64,000 bases of DNA, taken from positions 2,501,001-2,565,000 of the forward strand of contig NZ_MEHJ01000001.1 in the NCBI RefSeq assembly GCF_001746415.1, given 5' to 3'. The notes below the pieces were generated by a model. It was not told where the DNA came from and made no database searches. It worked only from the letters and a program-made list of their open reading frames with translations. Below, in pieces: positions 33,421 to 42,742 of the stretch. The position numbers were made by a program, and so were the translations under genes. How positions within the stretch are numbered: the stretch's first letter is position 1; every line of letters starts with the position of its first letter. Origin of the DNA: Streptomyces agglomeratus. GTDB lineage: Bacteria > Actinomycetota > Actinomycetes > Streptomycetales > Streptomycetaceae.

Positions 33421-34452
33421 TCAGCCGCGGGTCGCGGGCTGCTGCTGGGTGATGCAGTGGATGCCGCCGCCGCCCGCGAAGATCTCGCGGGCGTCGACCA
33501 GGGTGACCGTACGGTCGGGGAAGAGGCCGCGGAAGATCTCGGCCGCCTCCTCGTCGCGGGGGTCGTCGAAGGCGCACAGGACCACGCCGCCGTTGCACAG
33601 GTAGTGGTTGATGTACGAGTAGTCGACCCAGTCGCCGTCGACCTGGACCCTGGTCGGCGCGGGCACCTCGATCACCTTGAGCGGGCGGCCCTTGGCGTCC
33701 GTCTGCGCGCGCAGCAGCTCGACGTTGGCCTTGCACGGCTCGTGGTCGGGGTGGGAGGGGTCCGGCTGGGTGTGGGCCAGGACGACACCCGGCGCGGCGA
33801 ACGCGGCGACGATGTCGACGTGGCCGAGGGTGCCGAAGCCGTGCGGCGGGTAGTCGGTGGTCAGGCCGCGCGGCAGCCAGATCGCCTTGGTGGTGCCGAG
33901 CTTGGCGTGGATCTCCGCCTCGACCTGCTCGCGCGTCCAGCCGGGGTTGCGCTCGGGGCCGAGCTGGACGGTCTCGGTGAGCAGGACCGTGCCCTCGCCG
34001 TCGACGTGGATGCCGCCGCCCTCGTTGACGAGCGGGGAGGAGAGCGTGGGCACGCCCGTGAGATCGGCGATCATGCCGGCGATCTTCGAGTCGTGCTCCC
34101 AGGTCGCCCAGTCCTGGGCGCCCCAGCCGTTGAACACCCAGTCCACGGCGGCCAGTTCGCCCGTCTCGTCGTCCTTGACGAAGGTCGGGCCGATGTCGCG
34201 CATCCACGCGTCGTCGAGCTCGCGCTCGACCAGCTCGATGTCCGGGCCGAGCAGCTCGCGCGCGCCGTCCGACTGACCGGGCCCGCAGACCACGGTGACC
34301 GGCTCGTAGGCACGCACGGCGCGGGCGACTCCCGCCCACGCGGCGCGGGAGGCGGCGAGCTCCTCCTCGTCGGAGAAGGTGACGTTGGGGCCGGGCCACG
34401 CCACCCAGGTGCGCTCGTGCGGGGTCCACTCGGCGGGCATGCGGTAGGTCAT
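33421..34452 (-). CDS. aguA: Agmatine deiminase
   Basis: 343 residues of the PAD_porph/agmatine deiminase family. Key segments: WVAWPGPNVTFSD near 17, DDAWMRDIGPTFV near 80, LVNEGGGIHVDGEG near 142, GHVDIVA in the middle, and the catalytic Cys333 in GGGGIHCITQQQP at the C terminus. It converts agmatine to N-carbamoylputrescine and ammonia. It begins 9 nt after the ureC stop with AAGGA upstream, so it is cotranscribed with a urease. No N-carbamoylputrescine amidohydrolase (aguB) is next to it, which is the usual partner. Confidence 0.92.
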   Translation of the reverse strand: MTYRMPAEWTPHERTWVAWPGPNVTFSDEEELAASRAAWAGVARAVRAYEPVTVVCGPGQSDGARELLGPDIELVERELDDAWMRDIGPTFVKDDETGELAAVDWVFNGWGAQDWATWEHDSKIAGMIADLTGVPTLSSPLVNEGGGIHVDGEGTVLLTETVQLGPERNPGWTREQVEAEIHAKLGTTKAIWLPRGLTTDYPPHGFGTLGHVDIVAAFAAPGVVLAHTQPDPSHPDHEPCKANVELLRAQTDAKGRPLKVIEVPAPTRVQVDGDWVDYSYINHYLCNGGVVLCAFDDPRDEEAAEIFRGLFPDRTVTLVDAREIFAGGGGIHCITQQQPATRG

Positions 34453-34461
34453 GGGGGGTCC

Positions 34462-36150
34462 TTACAGGAAGTAGAGACGGTTGAGGGAGACGGAATCGGC
34501 GGGTTCGGAGCGCAGCGGGTCGCCGTCGAGCGTGACGAGGCCGCTGTGTCCGTCCACCCCCACCTGTCCGATACGGGAGTTCAGGCGCAGGTCGGCGGGG
34601 CCGATGCCGCGCGTGCCGCGCACGGCGACGCGGCGCCGGCGCGTCGGCATCAGGTCGTTGCCCTGGTCGAGTGCGGCCCGGGCGACGAACGCCACCGAGA
34701 TGTCGGCGGGCGTCGCGCCGTGCGCCCCGAAGAGGGGTCCGAGGACCAGCGGTTCACAGGTGTCGGTCGCCGCGTTGGGGTCGCCGGTGACGCCGTACGC
34801 CGGGAAGCCCGACTTCAGGACCATCTGCGGCTTCGCCCCGAAGTACTGCGGCCGCCACAGCACGATGTCGGCCATCTTGCCGACCTCGATCGACCCGATC
34901 TCGTGGGCGAGACCGTGGGCGATGGCCGGGTTGATGGTCAGCTTCGCCATGTAGCGCAGGACGCGGGCGTTGTCGTCGTCCGGGCCGTCGCCCTCCATCG
35001 GGCCCAGCTCGGCCTTCATCTTCCCGGCCATCTGGAAGGTACGGCGCACGGTCTCGCCCGCGCGCCCCATCCCCTGCGCGTCGGACGAGGTGATGCCGAT
35101 CGCGCCCAGGTCGTGCAGCACGTCCTCGGCGCCCATCGTCCCGGCGCGGATGCGGTCGCGCGCCATGGCGGCGTCGCCGGGCAGGTCGGTCTTCAGGTCG
35201 TGGACGGAGACGATCATCCCGTAGTGCTCGGCGACCGCGTCCCGCCCGAAGGGGAGGGTGGGATTGGTGGACGAGCCGATGACGTTCCGTACGCCGGCCA
35301 TCTTCAGGACGTTGGGGACGTGCCCGCCGCCGCAGCCCTCGATGTGGAAGGCGTGGATCGTACGGCCTTCGAGGACGGAGAGGGTGTCCTCGACGGACAG
35401 GCACTCGTTCAGGCCGTCGCTGTGCAGGGCGACCTGTACGTCGTGTTCCTCGGCGACGCGCAGCGCGGTGTCCAGGGCGCGGGTGTGCGCGCCCATGTCC
35501 TCGTGGACCTTGAAGCCGGACGCGCCGCCCTCGGCGAGCGCCTCGACGAGCGGGGCGGCGTGGGAGGACGAGCCGCGCGCGAGGAAGCCGATGTTGACGG
35601 GCCAGGCGTCGAAGGCGCCGAAGGCGTGGCGCAGGGCCCACGGCGAGTTCACGCCGACGCCCCAGACGGGGCCGAACTCCTGGCCGATGATCGTCGTCAC
35701 GCCGGAGGCGAGCGAGGCCTCCATGATGCGCGGCGAGAGCAGGTGGACGTGCGTGTCGACGGAGCCGGCCGTCGCGATCAGGCCCTCGCCGGAGACGATC
35801 GACGTACCGGTGCCGACGACGACGTCGACGCCGTCGAGGGTGTCCGGGTTGCCGGCCCGCCCGATGGCGTGGATCCGGCCTTCCTTGATGCCGATCGACA
35901 CCTTGCGGATGCCCTGCGCCACGTCGATGACCAGCACGTTGCTGATCACCACGTCACAGGTGTCGCGCACGGCGGCGGCCTTGAGGTGCAGCCCGTCGCG
36001 GGCCGTCTTGCCGAAGCCCGCGAGGAACTCCTCACCCGGCTTCTGCGCGTCGGACTCGACGCGCACGGTCAGCCCGGAGTCGCCGAGCCTGACCCGGTCC
36101 CCCGCGCGCGGGCCGTGGACGGCGGCGTACTCGTGCGGATCGATGCTCAT
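34462..36150 (-). CDS. ureC: Urease alpha subunit, variant flap
   Basis: 562 residues, amidohydrolase fold. Nickel ligands are all present: His134 and His136 (DTHVH), carbamylated Lys214 (GFKVHED), His243 (ALHSD), His277 (GGGHVPN) and Asp357 (SSDAQGMGR). The active-site flap that normally reads MVCHHLD reads SVHDLK (around 315-320): the catalytic His (317) seems kept, while the flap Cys becomes Val and the next His becomes Asp. Overlaps the ureAB stop by 4 nt. No ureD/E/F/G accessory genes are in the window. Canonical activity would be urea to ammonia plus carbamate; position beside agmatine deiminase leaves another ureido substrate possible (inference). Confidence 0.88.
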   Translation of the reverse strand: MSIDPHEYAAVHGPRAGDRVRLGDSGLTVRVESDAQKPGEEFLAGFGKTARDGLHLKAAAVRDTCDVVISNVLVIDVAQGIRKVSIGIKEGRIHAIGRAGNPDTLDGVDVVVGTGTSIVSGEGLIATAGSVDTHVHLLSPRIMEASLASGVTTIIGQEFGPVWGVGVNSPWALRHAFGAFDAWPVNIGFLARGSSSHAAPLVEALAEGGASGFKVHEDMGAHTRALDTALRVAEEHDVQVALHSDGLNECLSVEDTLSVLEGRTIHAFHIEGCGGGHVPNVLKMAGVRNVIGSSTNPTLPFGRDAVAEHYGMIVSVHDLKTDLPGDAAMARDRIRAGTMGAEDVLHDLGAIGITSSDAQGMGRAGETVRRTFQMAGKMKAELGPMEGDGPDDDNARVLRYMAKLTINPAIAHGLAHEIGSIEVGKMADIVLWRPQYFGAKPQMVLKSGFPAYGVTGDPNAATDTCEPLVLGPLFGAHGATPADISVAFVARAALDQGNDLMPTRRRRVAVRGTRGIGPADLRLNSRIGQVGVDGHSGLVTLDGDPLRSEPADSVSLNRLYFL

Positions 36151-36851
36151 GCCTCAGCTCCTCCTTCGGGCTGTGCTCCCAGGTAGCCGCAGGCGGCGGC
36201 CCTGCGCAGGGCCTCCTCCTTCGCCCCGGGGGCGTCCAGCGGGCCGTCGACCAGGCCCGCGAAGCCGATCGCGACCCGTGCGCCGCCGATCGGGACCAGG
36301 CCGACCTCGGCCTCGCCGCCCGCGTCGAAGCGGACGGAGGACCCGGCGGGCACGCACAGCCGCATGCCGTACGCCGCCGAGCGGTCGAAGTCGAGGCGGG
36401 GGTTCGCCTCGAAGAAGTGGAAGTGGGAGGTGACGCTCACCGGGACGCCCGCCGTGTTGCGTACGGTCATCCGCACCGCCGGCTCCGGCTCCGCGTCGGC
36501 GGGGCCGGGCAGGACCGCGCCCGGGGCGCCGGCGCCCAGACTCGCGCCGCCGCCGATCGGGGACGACACGACCGCGAGCCGCGAGCCGTCGTCGAAGACC
36601 GCCTCCACATGCACCTCGGTCACCACATCGGCCACGCCCGGCAGCACGTCGTCGGGGCCGAGCACGGACCGCGCCGCCTCGATCGCCTCCGCGAGCCGCC
36701 GCCCGTCGCGGGCCGCCTCGCAGACCGTGTCCGCGATGAGCGCGGTCGCCTCCGGCACGTTGAGCCGCAGCCCGCGCGCCCGGCGCGCCCGCGCCAGTTC
36801 GGCGGCTCCGAACAGCAGCAGCCGGTCGCGTTCCGTCGGGGTCAGTCGCAC
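36147..36851 (-). CDS. ureAB: Fused urease gamma-beta subunit
   Basis: 234 residues from GTG 36851 with GGAGG 9 nt upstream. Residues 1-100 are UreA-like (MRLTPTERDRLLLFGAAELARARRARGLRLNVPEA in part, VLPGVADVV), and residues 115-225 UreB-like (RMTVRNTAGVPVSVTSHFHFFEANPRLDFDR in part, SSVRFDAGG). A Gly/Ala/Pro-rich linker joins them. Together with ureC this makes a two-gene structural urease. First gene of the operon ureAB-ureC-aguA-tetR, divergent from an NCS1 transporter. Confidence 0.9.
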   Translation of the reverse strand: MRLTPTERDRLLLFGAAELARARRARGLRLNVPEATALIADTVCEAARDGRRLAEAIEAARSVLGPDDVLPGVADVVTEVHVEAVFDDGSRLAVVSSPIGGGASLGAGAPGAVLPGPADAEPEPAVRMTVRNTAGVPVSVTSHFHFFEANPRLDFDRSAAYGMRLCVPAGSSVRFDAGGEAEVGLVPIGGARVAIGFAGLVDGPLDAPGAKEEALRRAAACGYLGAQPEGGAEA

Positions 36852-36867
36852 GCCGCCACACCTCCAA

Positions 36868-36882
36868 GAAGTTTAGAACTTC
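36868..36882. promoter_or_regulatory. Operator-like GAAGTT-N3-AACTTC before ureAB
   Basis: A perfect 6-bp inverted repeat with 3-nt spacer, 17 nt upstream of the ureAB start and partly overlapping its leader. It is a plausible target for the TetR regulator at the end of the operon or for another repressor. Confidence 0.45.
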
Positions 36883-36942
36883 ACTCTAACCATGAGATTC
36901 ACACACTGGAAACATTGACGCGCCACCTTAAGGCAAGTCACA

Positions 36943-36957
36943 TTGAGCAGCACTCAA
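36943..36957. promoter_or_regulatory. Inverted repeat TTGAG-N5-CTCAA upstream of the NCS1 gene
   Basis: Perfect 5-bp arms, 36 nt before the transporter ATG in the 141-bp divergent promoter region. Confidence 0.35.
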
Positions 36958-36992
36958 AACTTTGTTGTCCGGCGGACCGGGAGGACCCAGCC

Positions 36993-38432
36993 ATGCCGAT
37001 AGAACAGCGCGGAGTCGACACCATCCCCGACGAGGAGCGCACCAGCGGGCCGCGCGACCTCGTCTCCCTCCTTCTCGGCTCGAATCTCTGCCTCGGCGTC
37101 ATCGTCTTCGGATGGCTGCCGCCGTCCTTCGGCCTGGGCCTGTGGCCCTCGGTGACCTCGATCCTCGTCGGCACCCTGGCCGGAATCGCGGTCACCGCAC
37201 CGCTCGCGCTCATCTCACTGCGCACGGCCACCAACCTCTCGACCTCCAGCGGCGCCCAGTTCGGCGTACGCGGCCGGCTCGTCGGTTCGGTCGTCGGACT
37301 GCTGCTCTCGCTCGGTTATACGGCGCTCACGCTGTGGATCGGCGGCGACGTGATGGTCGGGACCCTCTCCCGGCTCACCGGCCTGCCGGACGGCGGGGCC
37401 TCCCGCGCGGTGATGTACACCGTGCTCGCGGGCGCCACGGTCGTCGCGGCGGTGTACGGCTACAAGCTGCTGCTGCGGCTCAGCAAGGTGCTGTCCGTCG
37501 GCATGGTGGTCCTGCTGCTGGCCGGGGTGTACGCCTACGCGGGCGACTTCACCACGGCCGCGCCCCCGGACACGCCGTACCTCCTCGGCTCCTTCTGGTC
37601 CACCTGGCTGCTCGCGGCCGTCGCCGCCGGGCTGAGCGGCCCCGTCGCCTTCATCACCCTGCTCGGCGACTACACGCGCTACATCTCGCCGCGCCGCCAC
37701 ACCTCACGCAAGGTCTTCTGGGCCACCTGTCTGGGCCTGTTCCTCGGCCTTCTCGTCCCGCAGCTCTTCGGTACGTACACCGCGCTCGCCGCCCGCGCCG
37801 GTCTCGACTACGCCGGGCCGCTCGTCGAGGCGGCGCCCTTCTGGTACCTGGCGCCGCTGCTGCTGGCGGCCTCCGCCGGGTCGGTCGGCAACGCCGGCCT
37901 GATGCTGTACTCGATGGGGCTCGACCTGGACGCGATCCTGCCGCGCGCCACGCGCACCCGGGCCACCGTGATCGCCGCCGCCGTCGCGACCGCGTTCGTG
38001 TTCGTGGGCTCCTTCGCCTGGTCGGTGCAGTCCGCGATGACGTCGTTCGTCCTGCTCCTGACAGCCATCGGCACGCCGTGGGCCGTGATCTCCCTGATCG
38101 GGTACGTGCGCTGCGGCGGGCAGTACGACGCGGAGGCCCTCCAGGTCTTCAACCGCCGGGCCAAGGGCGGGATCTACTGGTACCGCTCGGGCTGGAACGT
38201 CCGGGCCACCGTGTCCTGGGCGCTGGGCGCGGCGGTCGGCCTCGCGGCGGTCTCGACGACGGTGTATGAGGGCCCGCTGCTGGCCCTTACCGGCGGCGTG
38301 GATTGCAGCTTCATCCTCTCGGGCCTGGTGGGCGGGGCCGCGTACGCCGCGCTGACGGCGAAGAGCCGGAACGCCGCGCTTCCCGCGGAGGCGGCGGCGG
38401 AGCCGGTGAGCGAGACGCCCACCCCGGCGTAG
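36993..38432 (+). CDS. NCS1-family permease (cytosine/purine/allantoin type)
   Basis: 479 residues from ATG 36993 with GGAGG 8 nt upstream. About 12 transmembrane helices, and the NCS1-type motif LGSNLCLGVIVFG near residue 30, ATNLSTSSGAQFGVRGRLVGS near 80, and GPVAFITLLGDYTRYI near 215. Family members are proton- or sodium-coupled importers of nucleobases, hydantoins or allantoin. It is divergently transcribed from the urease/agmatine deiminase operon, which suggests import of a ureido or nitrogen-rich substrate degraded by it. The substrate cannot be told from sequence. Confidence 0.88.
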   Translation: MPIEQRGVDTIPDEERTSGPRDLVSLLLGSNLCLGVIVFGWLPPSFGLGLWPSVTSILVGTLAGIAVTAPLALISLRTATNLSTSSGAQFGVRGRLVGSVVGLLLSLGYTALTLWIGGDVMVGTLSRLTGLPDGGASRAVMYTVLAGATVVAAVYGYKLLLRLSKVLSVGMVVLLLAGVYAYAGDFTTAAPPDTPYLLGSFWSTWLLAAVAAGLSGPVAFITLLGDYTRYISPRRHTSRKVFWATCLGLFLGLLVPQLFGTYTALAARAGLDYAGPLVEAAPFWYLAPLLLAASAGSVGNAGLMLYSMGLDLDAILPRATRTRATVIAAAVATAFVFVGSFAWSVQSAMTSFVLLLTAIGTPWAVISLIGYVRCGGQYDAEALQVFNRRAKGGIYWYRSGWNVRATVSWALGAAVGLAAVSTTVYEGPLLALTGGVDCSFILSGLVGGAAYAALTAKSRNAALPAEAAAEPVSETPTPA

Positions 38433-38586
38433 GCGCCACCGCCGGCTGCCTTGCGGAGCTTCCCCCCTGCCCGCCCGTTGCCGTACCGGGGCGCTGCCCC
38501 CGCCCCCCGGTCCTCAAGCGCCGGACTGGCTGGATTTGGCCGGCCGAGGCCCGCTCGCCGCGCAGCGGCAACGCTCAGCCGCAACG

Positions 38587-38630
38587 CGCGAGGCCGCGCC
38601 ACGGCGGAATGTGCCGGGCGCGGCCTCGCG
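38587..38630. terminator. Bidirectional hairpin between NCS1 and ilvE
   Basis: CGCGAGGCCGCGCC / GGCGCGGCCTCGCG, perfect 14-bp arms and a 16-nt loop, between convergent genes. Confidence 0.8.
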
Positions 38631-38652
38631 TACGTACGACTGCCGACGGGGA

Positions 38653-39741
38653 TCAGGCCAGCTCGTGGGTCCAGCCGTGGGTGTCCTCGGCCGTGCCGGT
38701 CTGGATGGCGAGGAGCGCCTTGCGGAGCTCCATCGTCACCTTGCCCGGCTGCCCGTCGCCCTGGACCCACTCCGCGCCCTCGGACTTCACCGAGCCGACC
38801 GGCGTGATCGCCGCCGCCGTGCCGCAGGCGAAGACCTCGGTGAGCGTCCCGTTCTCGGTGTCGCGCTTCCAGTCCGCCGTGGAGATCCGGCCCTCCTCGG
38901 ACTCGTACCCGAGGTCACGCGCGAGCTTGAGCAGCGAGTCGCGGGTGATGCCGGCGAGCAGCGAGCCGGTGAGCTCCGGGGTGACGATGCGGTCGCCGTA
39001 CACGAAGTACAGGTTCATGCCGCCCATCTCCTCGACCCACTTGTGCTCCAGCGCGTCGAGCCAGACGACCTGGTCGCAGCCCTTCTCCGCCGCCTCGGCG
39101 AAGGCGAGCAGCGAGGCGGCGTAGTTGCCTCCGGTCTTGGCGAAGCCCATGCCGCCGGGGACGGCGCGGACGTAGTTCTCCGACAGCCAGACGGAGACCG
39201 GCTTGACCCCACCGGGGAAGTACGCGCCGGCGGGCGACGCGATCACGATGAAGAGGTACTCGTTGGCCGGCTTCACACCGAGCCCGACCTCGTTGGCGAT
39301 CATGAACGGGCGCAGGTACAGCGAGTCCTCACCGCCGTGCGCCGGAACCCATGCCTTGTCCTGCTGGACCAGCGCGTCGCACGCGGCGATGAACGTCTCG
39401 ACCGGCAGTTCCGGCATCGCCAGCCGGCGCGCGGAGACCTGGAAGCGCCTGGCGTTGGCGTCGGGGCGGAAGGTGGCGACCGAACCGTCGGGCCGGCGGA
39501 ATGCCTTCAGGCCCTCGAAGATCTCCTGCGCGTAGTGCAGGGTCATGTTGGCCGGGTCGATCGACAGCGGCGCGTACGGCACGAGCTGCGCGTCGTGCCA
39601 GCCACGGCCTTCGGTCCACCGGATGGTGACCATGTGGTCGGTGAAGTGGCGGCCGAATCCGGGGTTGGCCAGAATCGCCTCGCGCTCCGCGTCGGACAGC
39701 GGGTGCGAGGAGGGCTTGAGCTCGATCGTGGGCGTCGTCAT
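38653..39741 (-). CDS. ilvE: Branched-chain amino acid aminotransferase
   Basis: 362 residues from ATG 39741 with GAAGGA 9 nt upstream. Class IV PLP aminotransferase: [18 protein letters not shown] near 72, and PLP-lysine region [18 protein letters not shown] near 200 (Lys in AKTGGNYA). [16 protein letters not shown] and the phosphate-binding [16 protein letters not shown] follow. It catalyses the last step of Leu, Ile and Val synthesis and the first step of their catabolism. Located 223 nt downstream of leuB, but separated from it by a terminator, so it is probably expressed separately. Confidence 0.95.
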   Translation of the reverse strand: MTTPTIELKPSSHPLSDAEREAILANPGFGRHFTDHMVTIRWTEGRGWHDAQLVPYAPLSIDPANMTLHYAQEIFEGLKAFRRPDGSVATFRPDANARRFQVSARRLAMPELPVETFIAACDALVQQDKAWVPAHGGEDSLYLRPFMIANEVGLGVKPANEYLFIVIASPAGAYFPGGVKPVSVWLSENYVRAVPGGMGFAKTGGNYAASLLAFAEAAEKGCDQVVWLDALEHKWVEEMGGMNLYFVYGDRIVTPELTGSLLAGITRDSLLKLARDLGYESEEGRISTADWKRDTENGTLTEVFACGTAAAITPVGSVKSEGAEWVQGDGQPGKVTMELRKALLAIQTGTAEDTHGWTHELA

Positions 39742-39913
39742 GAGTGCGTGTCCTTCACCGGTTGTGTGTGGTGGACCGCGCTCACGCCTAGTAGGACGTC
39801 CGAGCTTCCCCTCATACCGCGGCCCCACGTTCGATTATCGCCCGTGGGAATGCGTGCATGAAACGGCGTGTAGTGCGGCCCAGGATTGATGGTCCCACCC
39901 GGCCGCGGCAAAG

Positions 39914-39948
39914 CACAGCCGCCGGGTGTCTGCGACCCGGCGGCTGTG
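39914..39948 (-). terminator. leuB terminator
   Basis: CACAGCCGCCGGGT / ACCCGGCGGCTGTG, perfect 14-bp arms with a 7-nt loop, 16 nt after the leuB stop on the minus strand. Confidence 0.88.
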
Positions 39949-39964
39949 GGAGGAATCCGTCGGG

Positions 39965-41008
39965 TCAGCCCGCTACGCGTACCGCGAGCGCGTCGCCGAT
40001 CTCGTCCGTCGTACGGACCGTGCCGCCGTCGCGCTCCGCCAGGTCGGCGGAGACGGCTTCCTCGATACGGCCGGCCTCGGCGTCGAAGCCGAGGTGCCGC
40101 AGGAGGAGGGCGACGGAGAGCACCGTGGCCGTCGGGTCGGCCTTGCCCTGGCCCGCGATGTCGGGCGCGGAGCCGTGAACGGGCTCGAACATCGACGGGA
40201 AGGCCCCCGTCGGGTTGATGTTGCCGGAGGCCGCCAGGCCGATGCCGCCGGTCACGGCGGCGGCGAGGTCGGTGAGGATGTCGCCGAAGAGGTTGTCGGT
40301 GACGATGACGTCGAAGCGCTCCGGCTGCGTGACGAAGAAGATCGTCGCGGCGTCGACGTGCAGGTAGTCGGTGGTGACCTCGGGGTACTCCTGGCCGACC
40401 TTGTCGAAGATGTTCTTCCACATGTGGCCGGCGTAGACGAGGACGTTGTTCTTGTGCACCAGCGTCAGCTTCTTGCGGGGGCGGGCGTTGGCCCGCTCGT
40501 ACGCGTCACGGACGACGCGCTCGACGCCGTACGCCGTGTTCAGGCTGACCTCGGTCGCGACCTCGTGCTCCGTACCGGTGCGGATCGAGCCGCCGTTGCC
40601 GGTGTACGGGCCTTCGGTGCCCTCGCGGACGACGACGAAGTCGATGTCGGGGCGGCCCGCCAGCGGCGTCGCCGTGTTGGGGAACAGCTTCGACGGACGC
40701 AGGTTGATGAAGTGGTCGAACGCGAACCGCAGCTTGAGGAGCAGCCCGCGCTCCAGGACGCCGGACGGCACGGACGGGTCGCCGATCGCGCCGAGCAGGA
40801 TGGCGTCGTGCTGCTTGAGGGAGTCGAGCTCCGCGTCCGGGAGGGTGTCTCCGGTGCGGTGCCAGCGCTGAGCGCCGAGGTCGTACTCCTTGGTCTGCAG
40901 CTTCACATCCTGCGGAAGGACGGCATTGAGGACCTTGAGCCCTTGGGCCACGACCTCCTGGCCGATACCGTCACCAGGGATCACTGCGAGATTGAGGCTG
41001 CGAGACAT
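39965..41008 (-). CDS. leuB: 3-isopropylmalate dehydrogenase
   Basis: 347 residues of the isocitrate/isopropylmalate dehydrogenase family. [10 protein letters not shown] near residue 9, [15 protein letters not shown] near 125, the catalytic Lys in [16 protein letters not shown] near 180, metal-binding [18 protein letters not shown], and the NAD-binding [24 protein letters not shown] segment. It oxidatively decarboxylates 3-isopropylmalate in leucine synthesis, and can serve the citramalate branch (3-methylmalate) begun by cimA. This short DGIG...REGTEG type is the usual Streptomyces LeuB. Single gene with its own terminator, divergent from the phosphatase gene. Confidence 0.94.
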   Translation of the reverse strand: MSRSLNLAVIPGDGIGQEVVAQGLKVLNAVLPQDVKLQTKEYDLGAQRWHRTGDTLPDAELDSLKQHDAILLGAIGDPSVPSGVLERGLLLKLRFAFDHFINLRPSKLFPNTATPLAGRPDIDFVVVREGTEGPYTGNGGSIRTGTEHEVATEVSLNTAYGVERVVRDAYERANARPRKKLTLVHKNNVLVYAGHMWKNIFDKVGQEYPEVTTDYLHVDAATIFFVTQPERFDVIVTDNLFGDILTDLAAAVTGGIGLAASGNINPTGAFPSMFEPVHGSAPDIAGQGKADPTATVLSVALLLRHLGFDAEAGRIEEAVSADLAERDGGTVRTTDEIGDALAVRVAG

Positions 41009-41135
41009 GTCGGCACCCTACTCCCGCGTCCCAGCCCCTGACACCGGGCGTCCGCCATTCGGACTCAAAATCTCGACAGATTCTGTTCACCCGCAGGACT
41101 GGCCGGAGTTGGTTGTTACTGGGAAGTTCGTTTCC

Positions 41136-42713
41136 ATGGCCGACACCCCCCGCACCGGTATCCCCGAGCAGATCGCGCGCGGCATGAGCATGCCGGAGCA
41201 GCACGAGTACCTGCGTACGAAACTCTCCCGCCGACGGGTCATCGCCTCGTCCGCCGCCACCGTGGGCGGCGCCGCCCTGTTGGGCGGCGCGAGTCCGGCA
41301 TACGCCGGCTCCCCCGCTCTGCTGCCCTCCTCCGTCACCGCGCGGGTGGACGGGTCACTCGTCGCGCCCTTCGGCCGCCATCTCGCCTTCGGGGCCGATC
41401 CGAAGACACAGATGCGGATCTCCTGGCAGGTGCCCTTCGCGGTGAAGCGTCCGTACGTACGGGTGGGGCTGAAACCGTGGGAGCTGGGCCGCAAGATCGA
41501 GGCGGAGGTACGCGCTCTGCACACGCCGTCGCTCTCGCGCAAGCTGCCCGCGGTCGACCAGTTCTACCTGCACGTGGGGCTCGACGGACTGAGGCCGGGG
41601 ACGACGTACTACTACGGCGTCGGGCACGACGGGTTCGACCCGGCCGACGCCGCACGGCCGGCGGGGCTGTCGTCGGTCAGCTCGTTCCGTACGGCGCCCG
41701 CTCGGCCGGAGACCTTCGTCTTCACGGCCTTCGGTGACCAGGGGGTGAGCTACGACGCCCTCGCCAACGACCAGTTGATCCTCGGTCAGAACCCGTCGTT
41801 CCACCTCCACGCCGGCGACATCTGCTATGCGGACAGCAGCGGGCACGGCAGGGAGTCGGACACCTACGACGCGCGCGTGTGGGACCAGTTCCTGGCGCAG
41901 ACCGAGAGCGTGGCCTCACGGGTCCCGTGGATGGTGACCACCGGCAACCACGACATGGAGGCCTGGTACTCCCCCAACGGCTACGGCGGCCAGTCGGCCC
42001 GCTGGTCGCTGCCCGGCAACGGGCCGGACGCGGCGAACGCACCCGGCATCTACTCCTTCACGTACGGCAATGTCGGCGTCGTGGCGCTGGACGCGAACGA
42101 CGTGTCGTACGAGATACCCGCCAACAGGGGCTACACGGACGGCGCGCAGAGTGCCTGGCTCGACAAGCGGCTCGGCGAGCTGCGGCGGCAGGCCGGCGTC
42201 GACTTCGTCGTCGTCTTCTTCCACCACTGCGTGTACTCGACGTCCACGCACGCCTCGGACGGCGGTGTACGCGACGCGTGGCTGGCGCTGTTCACCAAGC
42301 ACCAGGTCGACCTGGTGATCAACGGGCACAACCACGTGTACGAGCGCACCGACGCCATCAAGAACGGTGAAGTCGGCAGGCCGGTGCCGGTCGGGGCCTC
42401 GACCGATCCGACGCGGGACGGGATCGTGTACGTCACCGCGGGCGGCGCGGGCAAGGACCTGTACGGGTTCGGGCTCGGCGTGAAGGACAGCTACGAGGGC
42501 AACGTCCACGACCACGACCACATCGTCAGCTTCCACTGGACGAAGTCGCGGCTCCCGGACCCGGACACGGTCGAGTGGTCACGGGTGCGGTACACCGGCT
42601 TCTCGTTCCTCGCGGTGGAGGCCGAGGCCGGTACGTCGCCGAGGCTGAAAGTCTCCGCGCTCGCCGAATCGGGCGAGCGCGTCGACTACTTCGAGATCCG
42701 GCGCAGCCGTTAG
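41136..42713 (+). CDS. Exported purple-acid-phosphatase-like metallophosphoesterase
   Basis: 525 residues from ATG 41136 with GGGAAG 9 nt upstream. A Tat-type motif SRRRVIASSAATVGGAALLGG near residue 32 sits behind a longer n-region. Next comes an FN3-like N-terminal domain (about 65-190: MRISWQVPF, GLRPGTTYYYGV), then the metallophosphoesterase core: FGDQG, HAGDICYAD, TTGNHDME, FFHHCVYS and NGHNHVYER carry the metal ligands, including the purple-acid-type Tyr in GDICYAD. The predicted role is extracellular phosphate-ester hydrolysis. A single GTTCACC heptamer occurs 45 nt upstream but does not make a proper PHO box. Confidence 0.88.
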   Translation: MADTPRTGIPEQIARGMSMPEQHEYLRTKLSRRRVIASSAATVGGAALLGGASPAYAGSPALLPSSVTARVDGSLVAPFGRHLAFGADPKTQMRISWQVPFAVKRPYVRVGLKPWELGRKIEAEVRALHTPSLSRKLPAVDQFYLHVGLDGLRPGTTYYYGVGHDGFDPADAARPAGLSSVSSFRTAPARPETFVFTAFGDQGVSYDALANDQLILGQNPSFHLHAGDICYADSSGHGRESDTYDARVWDQFLAQTESVASRVPWMVTTGNHDMEAWYSPNGYGGQSARWSLPGNGPDAANAPGIYSFTYGNVGVVALDANDVSYEIPANRGYTDGAQSAWLDKRLGELRRQAGVDFVVVFFHHCVYSTSTHASDGGVRDAWLALFTKHQVDLVINGHNHVYERTDAIKNGEVGRPVPVGASTDPTRDGIVYVTAGGAGKDLYGFGLGVKDSYEGNVHDHDHIVSFHWTKSRLPDPDTVEWSRVRYTGFSFLAVEAEAGTSPRLKVSALAESGERVDYFEIRRSR

Positions 42714-42742
42714 GCGGGGACGACGGGGGCGCGGGCCGTGGA

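Noticed and set aside
41085..41091. GTTCACC heptamer as a PhoP (PHO) box before the acid-phosphatase gene
   Set aside because: PHO boxes need at least two 11-nt direct repeats; the adjacent units (CGACAGATTCT and GGACTGGCCGG) do not match, so a single heptamer is not enough.
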